Part shown: positions 10,454-21,395 of the stretch, piece by piece
Numbering within the stretch: position 1 is the stretch's first letter
How the letters are laid out: each line of letters starts with the position of its first letter
Translations under genes and position numbers: made by a program
Notes under the pieces: model-generated
Told to the model about the DNA's origin: nothing
Seen by the model: only the letters and a program-made list of their open reading frames with translations
Databases searched by the model: none
DNA from: Prorocentrum cordatum
Taxonomy: Eukaryota; Sar; Dinophyceae; Prorocentrales; Prorocentraceae
Direction of reading: 5' to 3'
NCBI GenBank assembly: GCA_963575745.1
Contig: CAUYUJ010018055.1
Coordinates: 1-64,000, forward strand
Length of the DNA: 64,000 bases

Positions 10454-10557
10454 CGGCTGAGGGTCCTGGGTCCTGGCTGACACCGATCTGGGGCCCTCGA
10501 GTTTTTGTTTTCTCTGTGTAGAGTGGGTTCGGGCGACTTGGACTCACCCTCTACTGG

Positions 10558-11062
10558 CGTCTCCTCCTCCTCCTCCTCCTCCTCCTCCTCCTCCTCCCTC
10601 CTCCTCCCTCTCCTCCTCCTGCTCCTCCTGCTCCTCCTCCTCCTCCTCCTCCTCCTCCTCCTCCTCCTCCTCCTCCTCCTCCTCCTACCTGTGGCAGTGG
10701 TGGTGGCAGACTGGCCAAGCAGGCCCTGTGCCTCTCGGCCCCACGGCGCACGGCGCCCGCAGGCCGAGGGAGGGCGCGGCCGCGCCCGGAGGAGGAGGCC
10801 CCCGCCGCGGCCCCACCGCGGGCATGCGCGAGCCGGCCCAGCACCACAGCCAGGGCAGCAGGCACAGGGCGGCCTGGGGGGGGGGGGGGGGGCGCGGCCC
10901 TGGAGGAGGAGGAGGAGGAGGAGGAGGAGGAGGAGGAGGAGGAGGAGGAGGAGGGAGGAGGAGGAGGAGGGAGGAGGAGGAGGAGGAGGAGGAGGAGGAG
11001 GAGGAGGAGGGGGAGAAGGAGGAGGAGGAGGAGAGAGAGGAAGAGGAGGAGGAGTAGGAAAA
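10558..11062. repeat. (CTC)n block, G17 run and (GAG)n block
   Basis: CTC repeats at 10558-10687, a GC-rich bridge, a 17-nt G run at 10876-10892, then GAG repeats on the same strand at about 10901-11060. The CTC and GAG blocks are complementary and could pair as a long hairpin or triplex. The Leu/Pro/Ser/Glu ORFs here are repeat artefacts. Confidence 0.9.
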
Positions 11063-11189
11063 GAAGGAGGAGGGAGAGGACTGGGCCGCGGAGGGGAGGT
11101 TGCCGTCACTCGCTCGTCCACTCCCCGTGCCCTCGTTGGCTTCGCGCGTGCGTGCTTTTTTGGAGCAGCGGTCCAGTCTGCTCCAGCAC

Positions 11190-11800
11190 TGACGAGGTCC
11201 CCAAAACGGCCCCAGGAGGCCCCGACGGCGATCCAACAGGGCCCCCAGTCGCCGAGCCATCGCTCCAAGACGCCCACGATGGCCCCCAGACGGCCCAAAG
11301 AGGACTCCAAGATGCCGCCCCAAGAGGCCTCCAAGAGGCCTCCCAAGAGGGACCCATGAGGCACGAATCATTGATTTTCCGTTGGCTTTTGAAGGTCGTT
11401 GGCTTTCTTGCCCTTTCGGCTTCCCGACGCTCCAAGACGGTCCAAGAGGCCTCCAAGATCGCCTCGAGACGGCACAAGAGCCCTCCAAGAGGGCCCCAAA
11501 ACGACCCAACAAGGGCCCCAAGACGGCCCAAGAGGCGCCCACGACTGTCCAAGACGGCCCCAAAAGGGGCCCAAGAGAGAGAACACGAACCCAAAATCCG
11601 AGCCTTCCGCCCCAAGACGCCTCCAGGAGCTCCCCAAGAGTCGCCTAGGAGGGTCTCAAAAGGCCCCCAAGAGGCCCGCAAGATGCCCCAAGAGGCCCAA
11701 AAGAGGCGACAAGAGGACCCCAAACGGCCCCCAAGAGGCCTCAAAACTGCCTCCACGAGGCCCCAGAGAGGCCTCCCACGAGATCGCAACGAAAATCCAA
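11190..11800. repeat. Degenerate CCAAGAGGCC minisatellite
   Basis: About 600 bp of irregular 10-14-bp units around CCCAAGAGGCC / CCAAGACGGCC. It opens long frames in several phases on both strands, none resembling a protein family. Confidence 0.7.
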
Positions 11801-11854
11801 TAGGCTCCATACTCACAGCCCAGGCACGGTGGCGTGATGGGCCGAAAGCCATTA

Positions 11855-12035
11855 CTGGGTAGTCGAAGCCAATCTGGCGCCAACCTGGCAGGCCCAATCT
11901 GGCAAACGGGGGCAATCTGGCGAGGGGGCCAACGCGAATCCAGTCTGGCGAATAACCCAAATCCTCCCATATGGCCAGGCCAGATTGGCCCTTGGGGCCC
12001 AATCCAGTCTGACAGTCTGGCCTTCGACTACCCAG
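11855..12035. mobile_element. MITE-like element A, copy 1 (181 bp)
   Basis: Ends are inverted repeats CTGGGTAGTCGAAG and CTTCGACTACCCAG. The interior contains several CAATCTGGCG-type short repeats. A second copy of exactly the same length lies at 17686-17866, about 95% identical by eye. No target-site duplication is visible. Confidence 0.8.
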
Positions 12036-12099
12036 GCAGGGGTACCCTACGCAAGATGCAATGACAGATGGCGAAGCCCAGCCATCCCGCAGGAGGGGC

Positions 12100-12500
12100 A
12101 GATGAGGCGGAGGAGCGCAACGGGGACGAAGAGGGAGGAGGGGCAGCAGCAGCAGCAGCAGCGGCAGCAAGGAGCAGCACCACGCGGGGCAAGCAGGAGC
12201 AGCTGCAAGGGGTGCGGAGGCGGGGGGGGCGGAGGAAGAAAGAGCCAGTGGGAGGATGAAAGGGGAGGGAGGGAGGGAGTAGGGAGGAAGGAAGGAGGGA
12301 GAACCCGCAGGAGGGGGGGAAGTAGGGAGGATGAAAGCAGGGAGGAGGGGGGAGAAGGAGTAGGGACCAGAGGAAGCAGGGAGGGAACAAGGAGGCATGG
12401 AGAAGCAAGGAGAAGGAGGGTGGAAGGAAGGAACAAGGGAGGAAGGGGCGGAAAGGAGGATGAGAGGATGAGTAGAATAAGAACGTGAAGATGGAGGTAG
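12100..12500. repeat. GA-rich low-complexity tract
   Basis: Purine-rich (AGGAGG, GGAAGG) with a CAG/GCA patch at 12146-12180. Confidence 0.75.
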
Positions 12501-12599
12501 GAGAAAGGATACGGGAAAATAAAACAGGGAGTAATGGGACCATAATCAACCCAACAACGTTGACGATGCAATACACCAGCCCAGCCCATGCCCGTCTTC

Positions 12600-13010
12600 A
12601 ACTGTCAATTCGAATCCGCCGATCTGGCGCGCGAGTAGGGGAGGGGTGACTGGGGTGGCTCTGCCGGGGTACGGGGAGGGGGAGGGGGGCGTGTCCGGTG
12701 GCGTGGGTTCCGGTGGCGTGAAGAGGGGGGGGGTCTGGTCCCCCGTCATGTGGACAAGAGGGATTGGGGGAAGGGGGGGGTCCGGTGGCCGGGGTGGCTC
12801 TGCCGGGGTAGGGGGAGGGGCGGTGGGGTCTCCGGTGGCGCGGGCTCCGGTGGCGTAGGGGGGGTGGGTCCCGTCCCCCGTCCCGCCTGCGAACAGGGGG
12901 AATCGGGGGAAGACGGGGGGGCGATCCGGTGGCGCGGGTTCCGATGGCGTGCATGGGGAGGGGAAGGGGGGGGTCCGTGGCGTGTGAGTTTGAAGGAGCC
13001 TCAGCTACAG
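12600..13010. repeat. G-rich minisatellite (TCCGGTGGCG units)
   Basis: Recurrent TCCGGTGGCGTGGG / GGGGGAGGGG modules. The many G3-G8 runs give strong G-quadruplex potential on the + strand. Confidence 0.75.
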
Positions 13011-13219
13011 CCTCGAGGCTGAGCTTCAGCCTCTGGGGGGTTTGCCGGGGTGGGTCGTCCGGGAAAGAGGGCAGGGAGGGGTGCGCGAGTGCGCGGATTA
13101 ATGTTCGTCCGCGTACGCGAGAAAGGAATCTGGGAAAAAGGGAGAGAGAAATGAAACGGGACAAGAGCAGAAAACGGGATATGAATGAGAGGGGGGAGAC
13201 GAGAGTGGCGGTGAAATGC

Positions 13220-13730
<511 letters not shown>

Positions 13731-14640
13731 CTGCGAGCGTGTGCGTGCGTGTCTGTCGGCGAAGTGTCGCCGCCCAGTCTGGGGGGCACCCCAAGCGACC
13801 CAGATCGGCGGCACTGGCCGAAGGCCACTACAATATTGCACTTGCCAATTTCGGCGAGCGCCCGCTGGAAAAGAGATGGCCCCGTTGACCTGCATGAGAA
13901 GGGCGTGCCTGTGTTGTGTATCACCCGGCGAATGTAGCAGTTCTTCGAGCATGAAGAGCGGACACCTGAGTGTCAGAGGGGAACGCTATCCATCCACGTA
14001 CCTGGTGGCACATGTCAAAACCATGTGCTGCGCCGAAGCAAGACAACGATTTTGACAATGGGCCGCCCTACATCAAGATATCTGTTGAGTCTTCAAACTG
14101 TCGGGCTCAACGGGATGAGAAAATCCCAACCGGGAGTTCGGTGTTGAAACAATAGCGGGCCGTCATCCATCAAATGAAAGGGTTACGATTCCAGATACTA
14201 GAGTCTCAGCAGCCTAAGGCGATCGCCGCTCATTGTGGCCGCTCGAAACATCTCACAGTTCAGAAATTGAGTGGAAAACTCAAGCAATATTCCACTGTTC
14301 CAAATCTGCAAGAAATTGAGTGGAAACTCAGGCAATTGATCGACTCCCTTCGGCAAGGACGGGTTGTGGAGATGGTATCCCGGTGGTCCTTGCAAGCACG
14401 CACGGCACACATGCCCGACAGCAACGCACGCTCCAGCGTTTGGGAAAGAGAGCGCCCTCCATCCATGTAACCACTGGAAGCGTTCAAGCAACACGTGCCC
14501 GCTGGTATGGCTGGGGCAAAGTGTTGTAACCGAGCTCCTCGGGGGCTCCGTACGCCCAAACCGCCCGACCGACACGCCTAGCGGTTGGACGAGGAGACCA
14601 CTTGTAAGGGAGATGGGTGCAGAACGGGGAGGACGGGGTT
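13731..14640. other. Unassigned DNA with a short duplicated motif
   Basis: About 900 bp of mixed composition without a recognisable gene. A 47-48-bp direct repeat starts at about 14264 and 14311 (GAAATTGAGTGGAAA...CAAT); each copy contains a small palindrome around GAGTGGAAACTC. Confidence 0.45.
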
Positions 14641-15700
14641 GACGAGGGTGAGAGGGAGAAGCGTAAGGAGGCGGGGCAAGGAGGATGGGAGGGAGGAGGA
14701 GTGGGGAGGAGGGGTATCCAGATTAGGATTCGTAGCGATGGGGAAGCGTAGGAGGAAGAGAAAAAGGAGGAGGAGGAGAAGGAGGAGCAGGAGGAGGAGG
14801 ACGAGGAGGAGGAGGAGGAGGAGGGGGAGGGGGATGGACGGGAGAAGGAGAGGAGGAGGTGAAAGAGGGGGGGAAAGAGTGGTGCAGAGGGAAAGGATGA
14901 GCAAGAGGGGGGAGGATGATGCAGAGGGAGGACGAGGGAGGAGAGGGAGGTGAGCGGGAGGGAGGGGGAGCAGCAGGAGGAGAAGCAGAAGCGCCCCCTT
15001 TTACTCTCAGTCAGTCAGTGCGCCCTCGAGTAGCGCTAGAGCCAAGCAGGGGCTCGCCAACTCACGCGGGGACAATATTTGTACAGGGGCGGACAGGAAG
15101 AGGTAGTAAAGAAGAGGAAGAGATGAGGGAAGAGGACGAGACGAGGAAGGGGGAGAAGGGAGGAAGCAGAACGAGGGAGGGAAGAGGACGAGGAGGGAAG
15201 AGGAAGAGAGGAGGGAAGAGGACGAGAAGAGGAAGAGAGGAGGGAAGAGAACGAGAAGAGGAAGAGAGGAGGGAAGAGGACGAGGGAGGAAGAGGAGGAG
15301 CGACGACGAAAAGACGACGGGCGAGGGACGAGGAAGAAAACAGAGGAGGAGGACCGCGGGGGGGAGAGGACGAGGAGCGGGACGCAGAGGGGAGGCAGGG
15401 CCAGACACCGGAGCGCGGGGGGCGGGGGGGGATGAGGAGGGGCACGAGGTGCAGAGGAGGCCGAGGGGAAGGAGGAGGAGGACAAGGCGGCGGAGAAGGA
15501 GGAGGAGGAGGAGGAGGCGGAGAAGGAGGAGGAGGAGGAGGAGGAGGAGGAGGAGGAGGAGGGGAAGGAGGAGGAGGAGGAGGAGGAGGAGGAGGAGGAG
15601 GAGGAGGAGGGGAAGGAGGAGGAGTACAAAGAGGAGGGGAAGGAGGGGGGAAGGAGAAGGAGGAGGAGGAAGAGAAGGAGGATGCCAATAATACGAGGAC
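14640..15700. repeat. Long GA/GGA polypurine region
   Basis: Near-continuous purine on the + strand, interrupted by a short mixed segment at about 14990-15090. (GGA)n is densest at 14755-14830 and 15470-15630. Confidence 0.9.
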
Positions 15701-17036
15701 GGGAGGAAAAACAAACGGCAGAGATGAGAAGGGAGAAACGAAAGGTTGAACGGGAAAGGGGAGCGGGAGACCCGAATGGGGAGGGGAAGGAAGGAGAACT
15801 GGACGAAATGGGGGGCGGCAGGAGAATGACCAGAGGAGAAGAAACATCGGGAGGAATATCGGGAGGCACAAGGGGGGAGGAGGAATACAGAACACGACGC
15901 GGAGGAAAGGAGACAGAGAAAAGAAAAAGTGAAAATAGGGAGAATAATCAAAAGACGAACAGCGAGAGGGAAATAGCGTGGGAGATGCAGCACGCGTCCT
16001 CCCCATCGCCTTACACCGCCTCATTCATCCCATCTTCCCGCGGCCCCCCCCCCTCCCCTCCGCCACCCCCCCCTTCCCTCTCCCCAGACCCCCTTGAGTC
16101 ATGAAAACATCACGACGCTAAGTTTTTCGCTATTTGCGGCCTCCGGGGGCCCTTACCGGCCCTCAGGCCCGTCAAAAAACGATTCAGGATGAAAAGCCGG
16201 TCCCGGGGAATGGGTCCGGCCCTCTGGGGGTCGCGTCATGAAAAAATCATGACGTCGGGGGTCTGGGTCCCGTTCCTCCCCCCTCCCCCCTTCCTGCCCC
16301 TCCTCCTCCTCGCCAGCTCCAGGGCGCCAAGGGTGCTGCCCTATGACGCCCTGCAGAGAAAACACACCGGAGACCCCGCCGTGCGCGAGGCGACGGGCGC
16401 GCCCGGGAGACCGGCCGGCGGGCGCGCCGGGGCCCACCCAGGGGGAAGCCGCCTGGGTCCGGCGCGTGGCGACGGGCGGCCAGGTCCAGCGCGGAGCCCC
16501 TGGGATTCCCGGGCCTCGGGTTCAGCGGGGCCACACGGGGCCACATGAACGCCCGGGGTTCTGTTGCATCCTCGGGGAACTGTCCAACCGCAGCCCTATC
16601 CGCGTCGAATCCGTGTCGGATCCGTGTCGGACTCGTCGGATCCGTGTCGAATCGGTGTCGAATCCACGTTGAATCCACGCCACATCCACGTCGAGTCGGC
16701 ATCGAGCCCGCGTCGGGCACCAGAAAAGACACGTATTTGGGGGACAGGCGAGGTCCCCCGAAGGTGCAACGTAAGCCTGGGGGCCTCGCGTGCTCAGGGG
16801 GGCAGCACTCCGCGCCTCTGGGCACGACGAGGGAGAGAAGCACCAGCAGTAGAGAGGGGATCCCACCGTCGATCTTCGGCAGGCCCACACAGGCGCCCCG
16901 ACCGTGCGAGCCCCCATGCTCGACGCTGGGAGGGTGCTAACGGCCCTTTCGGATGCGGTTGGCGCGTGTCCTACCACTCCCCGATGTGTGCCTCTGCAGC
17001 TCTTCAACAGCAAACATCGGGACTCCCTGGCCCAGT
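15701..17036. other. Unassigned DNA with TCG-rich short repeats
   Basis: Purine-rich to about 15980, then GC-rich. At 16590-16720 there are about a dozen 9-11-bp units of the type GTCGAATCC / GTGTCGGATCC. No gene recognised. Confidence 0.5.
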
Positions 17037-17039
17037 TTA

Positions 17040-17191
17040 CCAGCCTGGAACATATCCCTATCCCTATGCTGGGCACCTCCTCATCACGATGCCAATCTTG
17101 GAGATTTCCTTATTTTTTGAGGGCGAATCCCTAAGATTGTCATCGCCTTTTGGCGTGTCAATCTTAGGGATAGGGATACGTTCGAGGCTGG
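17040..17191. mobile_element. MITE-like element C with TA target duplication
   Basis: A 152-bp segment whose ends are about 28-bp inverted repeats with two mismatches: CCAGCCTGGAACATATCC at the left; the right end read in reverse is CCAGCCTCGAACGTATCC, and both continue CTATCCCTA. TA lies directly outside both ends (17038-17039 and 17192-17193), as for Tc1/mariner-type MITEs. The interior is AT-richer than its surroundings and has no coding capacity. Confidence 0.75.
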
Positions 17192-17445
17192 TAACACGTG
17201 GGTGAGCAGCAAACGTTGCCTCCCCTCTTCCCCACTCTCCTCACCCCGCCCCTTCCCCCCCCTTCCACCTGGGGACTTGCAGGGGAGAGGGGCGACTGCG
17301 CCGCTCACTTCAGGCCTTGCCGGCCGCGCTCACCCGTATCGTGGACACCGCCGCGGCGGCGGCCCAGCTGAGCCCCGCAGCCAGCACGAACATCGCCGCG
17401 TAGCCTCTGCTGCTGCCGCTCCCGCTCATGCTCCTCCCGCCCCTC

Positions 17446-17572
17446 TGGCCATCGATCGGACGTCCATTTCCTGTGTTTTTGTTGGTTTCGTGCGTGGTTT
17501 TTCGCCAAATGATCAAGGATGTTCCTCGATGGTCCTCGCCGAAGGAAAAATGCACACGTCCGAGCGATGCCA
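17446..17572. mobile_element. MITE-like element B, copy 1 (127 bp)
   Basis: Ends TGGCCATCGATCGGACGT and, inverted, TGGCATCGCTCGGACGT. A copy of 128 bp at 63053-63180 is about 95% identical, and similarity stops sharply at both TIR ends. Confidence 0.8.
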
Positions 17573-17685
17573 GGTCCTGGTGATGTTCCTCTGCTCCTCC
17601 TGCCCTTCCTCCTGCGCTTCGCTCCGTGGAGGCACCACTGGGCGACAGTGTCGGACAAAAAGCGCCCCTGCGTGCTGACGAAATT

Positions 17686-17866
17686 CTGGGTAGTCGAAGC
17701 CAATCTGGCGCCAATCTGGCAGGCCCAATCTGGCAAACGGGGGCCATCTGGCGAGGGAGCCAGCGCGAATCCAGTCTGGCGAAGAACCCAAATCCTCCAA
17801 TATGGCCGGGCCCGATTGACCCTTGGGGCCCAATCCAGTCTGACAGTCTGGCCTTCGACTACCCAG
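17686..17866. mobile_element. MITE-like element A, copy 2 (181 bp)
   Basis: Same orientation and length as 11855-12035, with identical TIRs CTGGGTAGTCGAAG / CTTCGACTACCCAG. Confidence 0.8.
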
Positions 17867-17964
17867 AAGTTGCTGTCCGCATGCCGCCGTGCGCCAGCTG
17901 GGCGCCCGCCTCCTGTCTCTGCTCTGCTCGGGTGGTTCCTGGTGGGTGCCGCGCCTTCTGTGCA

Positions 17965-18220
17965 GCAGCTCCCCCTCCCCCTCCTCCTCCTCCTCCTCCT
18001 CCTCCTCCTCATCCCCCCCTCCTCCTCCTCCTCCTCCTCCTCCTCCTCCTCCTCTCCTCCCCCCTCCCCCTCCTCCTCCCTCCTCCTCGACCTCCTCCTC
18101 CTCGACATCCTCCTCCTCATCATCCTCTTCTTTCTCCTCCTGATCCACTTCCTCCTCCTCCTCCTCCTAATCCTCATCTTCCTCCTGCTCCTCCTCCTCC
18201 TCCTCCTTCTCCAATCCTTT
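17965..18220. repeat. (CTC)n polypyrimidine tract
   Basis: About 250 bp of CTC/TCC repeats. Confidence 0.9.
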
Positions 18221-18334
18221 TCCTTATACCATCTTCCTGTCGCACCCCGAGGCAATGTTTGGGGGCGGGCTAGGCGTATTTCACGGGACTTCCTCGTCAG
18301 TTATATCCCTGGATCTCAAGCCTGGCAACATATT

Positions 18335-18770
18335 CACAGATGGAGGACGGGCCTGTTTCAAAATATGGCTTTCTCCTTAGCGCCCACCACGATCGTTTTA
18401 TAGACATGTATAAGAGCTTCACGGATGGAGGGCGGGTCTTGTTCAAAAGGCGGCTCTCGCCTGAGCGCCGCTCACATTCGTGGTAAAACTTTGCAAGGAT
18501 GTCATGGGTGGGGGGCGGGCCGTTTTCAAAATGTGGCTCTCGCCTGACCGCCGCGCACTTTCGTTTTAAACATTCACAAGAGCTTCGCGGATTGAGGGCG
18601 GCCCGTTTTCGACATGTGGCTCTCGCCTTAGCACAGCGCACATTCGTTTTCAAACTGCGCGAAAGCTTTACGGATTGAGGGTTATTCCTTTTCAATACGT
18701 ATGTGACTCTCGCCTTGGCGCCGCGCGCATTCGTTCTTCCAGAAGTTGCAAGAACTTCCCGGACTCCCAT
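18335..18770. repeat. Five diverged ~85-bp tandem units
   Basis: Each unit contains GGATTGAGGGCGG-like, TTTTCAAAATGTGGCTCTCGCC-like and GCGCACATTCGTTTT-like blocks. Units start near 18343, 18428, 18510, 18593 and 18676 and differ by 15-30%. Confidence 0.7.
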
Positions 18771-19074
18771 GATCAACGTACCAGAAATACTGCGTTGGAC
18801 GGAACAGGATTATGAGGCCGCAACAAATACGTTGATTCGCGGTGTTGAAGTCCCAGGAATGGCGTTTGGGCACGACTCAGAATCGTCAAAGCGCAACAGT
18901 CAGGTTGATGTGTGGCGTTGGAACCCCGAACACAATGTTTTGCCATGCGGTTGTCTTCAAGCGGTTGTCTTCTCACGAGGGAGTCCCCCTCAGTGGAAAT
19001 GACTCGTTGCAGGGGCCCATGAAGAGGGAACGTAGAGGGAGGGTTTAATTCAACATCGTTGATGTCTCTTGGGT
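18771..19074. other. Unassigned DNA
   Basis: No feature recognised. Confidence 0.4.
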
Positions 19075-19555
19075 TTACACTGGTCCTCCTCCTTCTCTTC
19101 CTCGTCCTCCTTGTCTTCATCCTCGTCTTATTCCTCGTCCATATTTCATCGCCTCCTCTCCTCCCCCTCCTCCTTACTGTTCCCCTTCGCGTCGCCCGCC
19201 CCGATCCTCTCCTCCTCTCTTTGAAATCCTGTTACGTGCGCTTGCCAATAGCAGCGTGGGGCGCAAGGCTGGACTGACTGCTCCTCCTCCTCATCCTCCT
19301 GCTCCTCCTCCTCTTTTTCCTCCTCCAGCTCCTCAGCATCATCATCATCATCATCATCATCAGAGTCTCTTCTTCCCAAGCATCATCATCCTCAGCATCA
19401 ACAGCATGATCACCACCATCCTCATCATCACCATCACCATCATCATCGGCATCACCCTCATCATCGCCACCAGCACCTTCAGCATCCTCATGACCAGCAG
19501 CACCACCACACACATCATCACCACCTTCATCACCAACGCGCATCCTCGACACCAT
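19075..19555. repeat. CT-rich tract and (CAT)n/(CAC)n tract
   Basis: CTCCTCCT to about 19340, then CATCAT/CACCAT repeats to about 19540. Confidence 0.9.
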
Positions 19556-19652
19556 GGCGGTCCTTTTTATCGACAGACGCGCGCCAGAGCGTCATACGTG
19601 TTCTTTGGCGCAAAACTCACGTGGCCCACCCATACGGCCCGCGCCATCCTCA

Positions 19653-19965
19653 AACAGCACGCGTTTTCCGAGATGGCAGGGCCAACGATGAGCAACCATT
19701 CGTGATCGCATCGTGCCCCGCCAGGCCAAGGCCACTTGGTGCCCCCACCTATCATCGGACACCCCGTCGGGCCGCGACTGGCAGGAACAGGGGCCAACGC
19801 CGCCCCGAAGGGCCGCGACCCATGGCCATACGAGGAGCGCTGGACCTACCCGCCTGCGGCGAAGTGTGGGCGCCACTGGGGTCTGCTGAGCCTCCTGGAG
19901 CCAATGCGGCCCACCAGGGCCGGTCTCCGAGACCCCAACGACACGCTCTCCACGAGAGCGGGGCG
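19653..19965. repeat. Dispersed ~310-bp repeat, copy 1
   Basis: Direct copy of 20341-20655 at about 80% identity. Shared landmarks are GCAGGGYCAACGAYGAGCAACC, ATCGCATCGTGCCCCG, CACCTATCATCGGACACC and GGGCGCCACTGGGGTCT. A GAG microsatellite (20019-20078) and GC-rich DNA lie between the copies. Confidence 0.75.
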
Positions 19966-20018
19966 GGGAGCTTCCCAGGAACCAAACAGGGCATGCAACT
20001 TCCGAAAGGGAGGAGGAT

Positions 20019-20270
20019 TATGAGGAGGAGGAGGAGGAGGAGGAGGAGGACGAGGAGGAGGAGGAGGACGATGACCGATGCCCACGTCACAAGGCCGAAC
20101 CGGCGGGGGCATGGCTTCGGGGGCATTCATGGGGGGGGCAACTGGGCCCAAAGAGCAGGGGAGAAGCCGTCGCGCCACGCGCTGCTCCCCCGCCATGCCC
20201 CGAAGAGGAGGATGAGGAGGAGGAGGAGGAGGCGGAACGGGAGGCGGGGGCGGAGGCGGAGGCGGAGAGC
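20019..20270. repeat. (GAG)n tracts
   Basis: GGAGGA repeats at 20019-20078 and 20203-20270 with GC-rich DNA between. Confidence 0.85.
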
Positions 20271-20340
20271 TGTGGCGCGCACGCACCCCACCCACGCGGC
20301 CCGCACCCTCCTCGCAACCGCCGCTTCAGCTTGCAATTCG

Positions 20341-20655
20341 GAAGCCATGTTCACACGCGTCTTCCGAGCTGGCAGGGTCAACGACGAGCAACCACTGGCG
20401 ATCGCATCGTGCCCCGTCGGGCCAAGGCTACGTGGCGCCTCCACCTATCATCGGACACCCCGTCGAGCCGCGACCAGCAGGAACAGGCGCCAACGTCGCC
20501 CTGCAGGGCCGCGATCCTCTGCAAAATGACGGGCACTGAACCTACCCGCCCGCGGCTAACGGTGGGCGCCACTGGGGTCTACTGAGCCTCCAGGGCCAAC
20601 GCGGTCCACCAGGGCCAGGTGTCTGAGAACCCCGACGACACACTACATGAACGCG
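20341..20655. repeat. Dispersed ~310-bp repeat, copy 2
   Basis: See copy 1. Several 5-20-bp deletions are present relative to it. Confidence 0.75.
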
Positions 20656-20819
20656 GGCCTTTCAACACGTATAGTTTGTCGGGCATGTCCCCCTACAGGC
20701 GGATGTTGTGCGAAACATGAAACATGGACAGACATATGCAAAAACAACAAAAGCAGGCAAACAACAATCGTCCCGTGACTGTTTAAACTGTTGTGGGGTA
20801 ATCCTCCTGTAGACGTACA

Positions 20820-21369
20820 GGCCCGACTTAATTCTAGCTATTCCAAAACCTCGATACCCGCCCTCTTCGTCTGCGATCGTGACCCCTCTAAGGACATATC
20901 TTCCCTACCTGCCGCGTGCATTTAGCGCAGCCCCTCAAACAGGGGAAGGACCAACTGATGGAAAGGGGAGGGAGAAGGAAAAAGGATGGAGCACGGGATT
21001 AGCAAGATGGGGGTTCGGAGCAGGAAGCACATGGCAGAACCAGACGGGCTGATCGGACAGGTAGACCCTAATAGGCGGGTCGGGAATGCGGGCCCAAACG
21101 GCCAGGTCGAGCAGGCGGAATGCTGAAGCGTGAGTACTGCATGAATCGCGAGAGGTCGCGAGCGATAGCGCGACTCCCATCTGAATCGCGAGCGAAAACC
21201 AAAGCGAAAGCGTGATTCCTAAGCGTCGAGGGCGCGGCGTTTGAAGAAATTCAGAGAAAATCACACGAGAGCGCGATTCCTGCATTAACTGTTAAAAAGT
21301 GCCGGGGGCGAGCGCGATTTCACAATAATAAATGATGGAATATCAGGCGGGAACTATTGTTGGTGTAAC
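20820..21369. repeat. Dispersed composite repeat family, copy 1 (left part)
   Basis: Carries the landmarks of a family seen at least six times in the window: TTCGATCG-like, CTACCTGCCGCGTGCATTTA, GCGCAGCCCC, GGGGAAG, GGATGGAGCACG, GGCCAGGTCGAGCAGGCGG and GCTGAAGCGTG. These are followed by 44-bp units GAGAGCGCGATTCCTG (21120-21330), then the start of a next copy (GGCGGGAACTATTGTTG). This next copy is split by the BCCT retrogene; its right part resumes at 25179. Confidence 0.75.
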
Positions 21370-21395
21370 ACGGGGCCAGGGGACAACTTTTTTTT

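Larger units (their letters stand above)
4027..10557 (+). mobile_element. Full-length SL-headed LINE (non-LTR) retrotransposon in (CTC)n
   Basis: The unit starts with a perfect dinoflagellate SL, then a 138-bp leader, ORF1 (4187-5260), ORF2 (5307-9485 continuing by a frameshift to 10453) and a 104-bp 3' tail. It is bounded by (CTC)n on both sides and has no poly(A). The SL at the exact start means the source RNA was trans-spliced before reverse transcription, which also argues that this copy is complete at its 5' end. ORF2 has an AP-endonuclease-like domain, RT, a CCHC-like finger and RNase H, the order expected for I/Jockey-like LINEs. A target-site duplication cannot be read because the target is itself a repeat. 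Confidence 0.85.

Noticed and set aside
11106-12398. 430-codon Gly/Leu/Trp/Pro-rich minus-strand frame
   Set aside because: Composed of the CCAAGAGGCC minisatellite and a MITE; no family resemblance.
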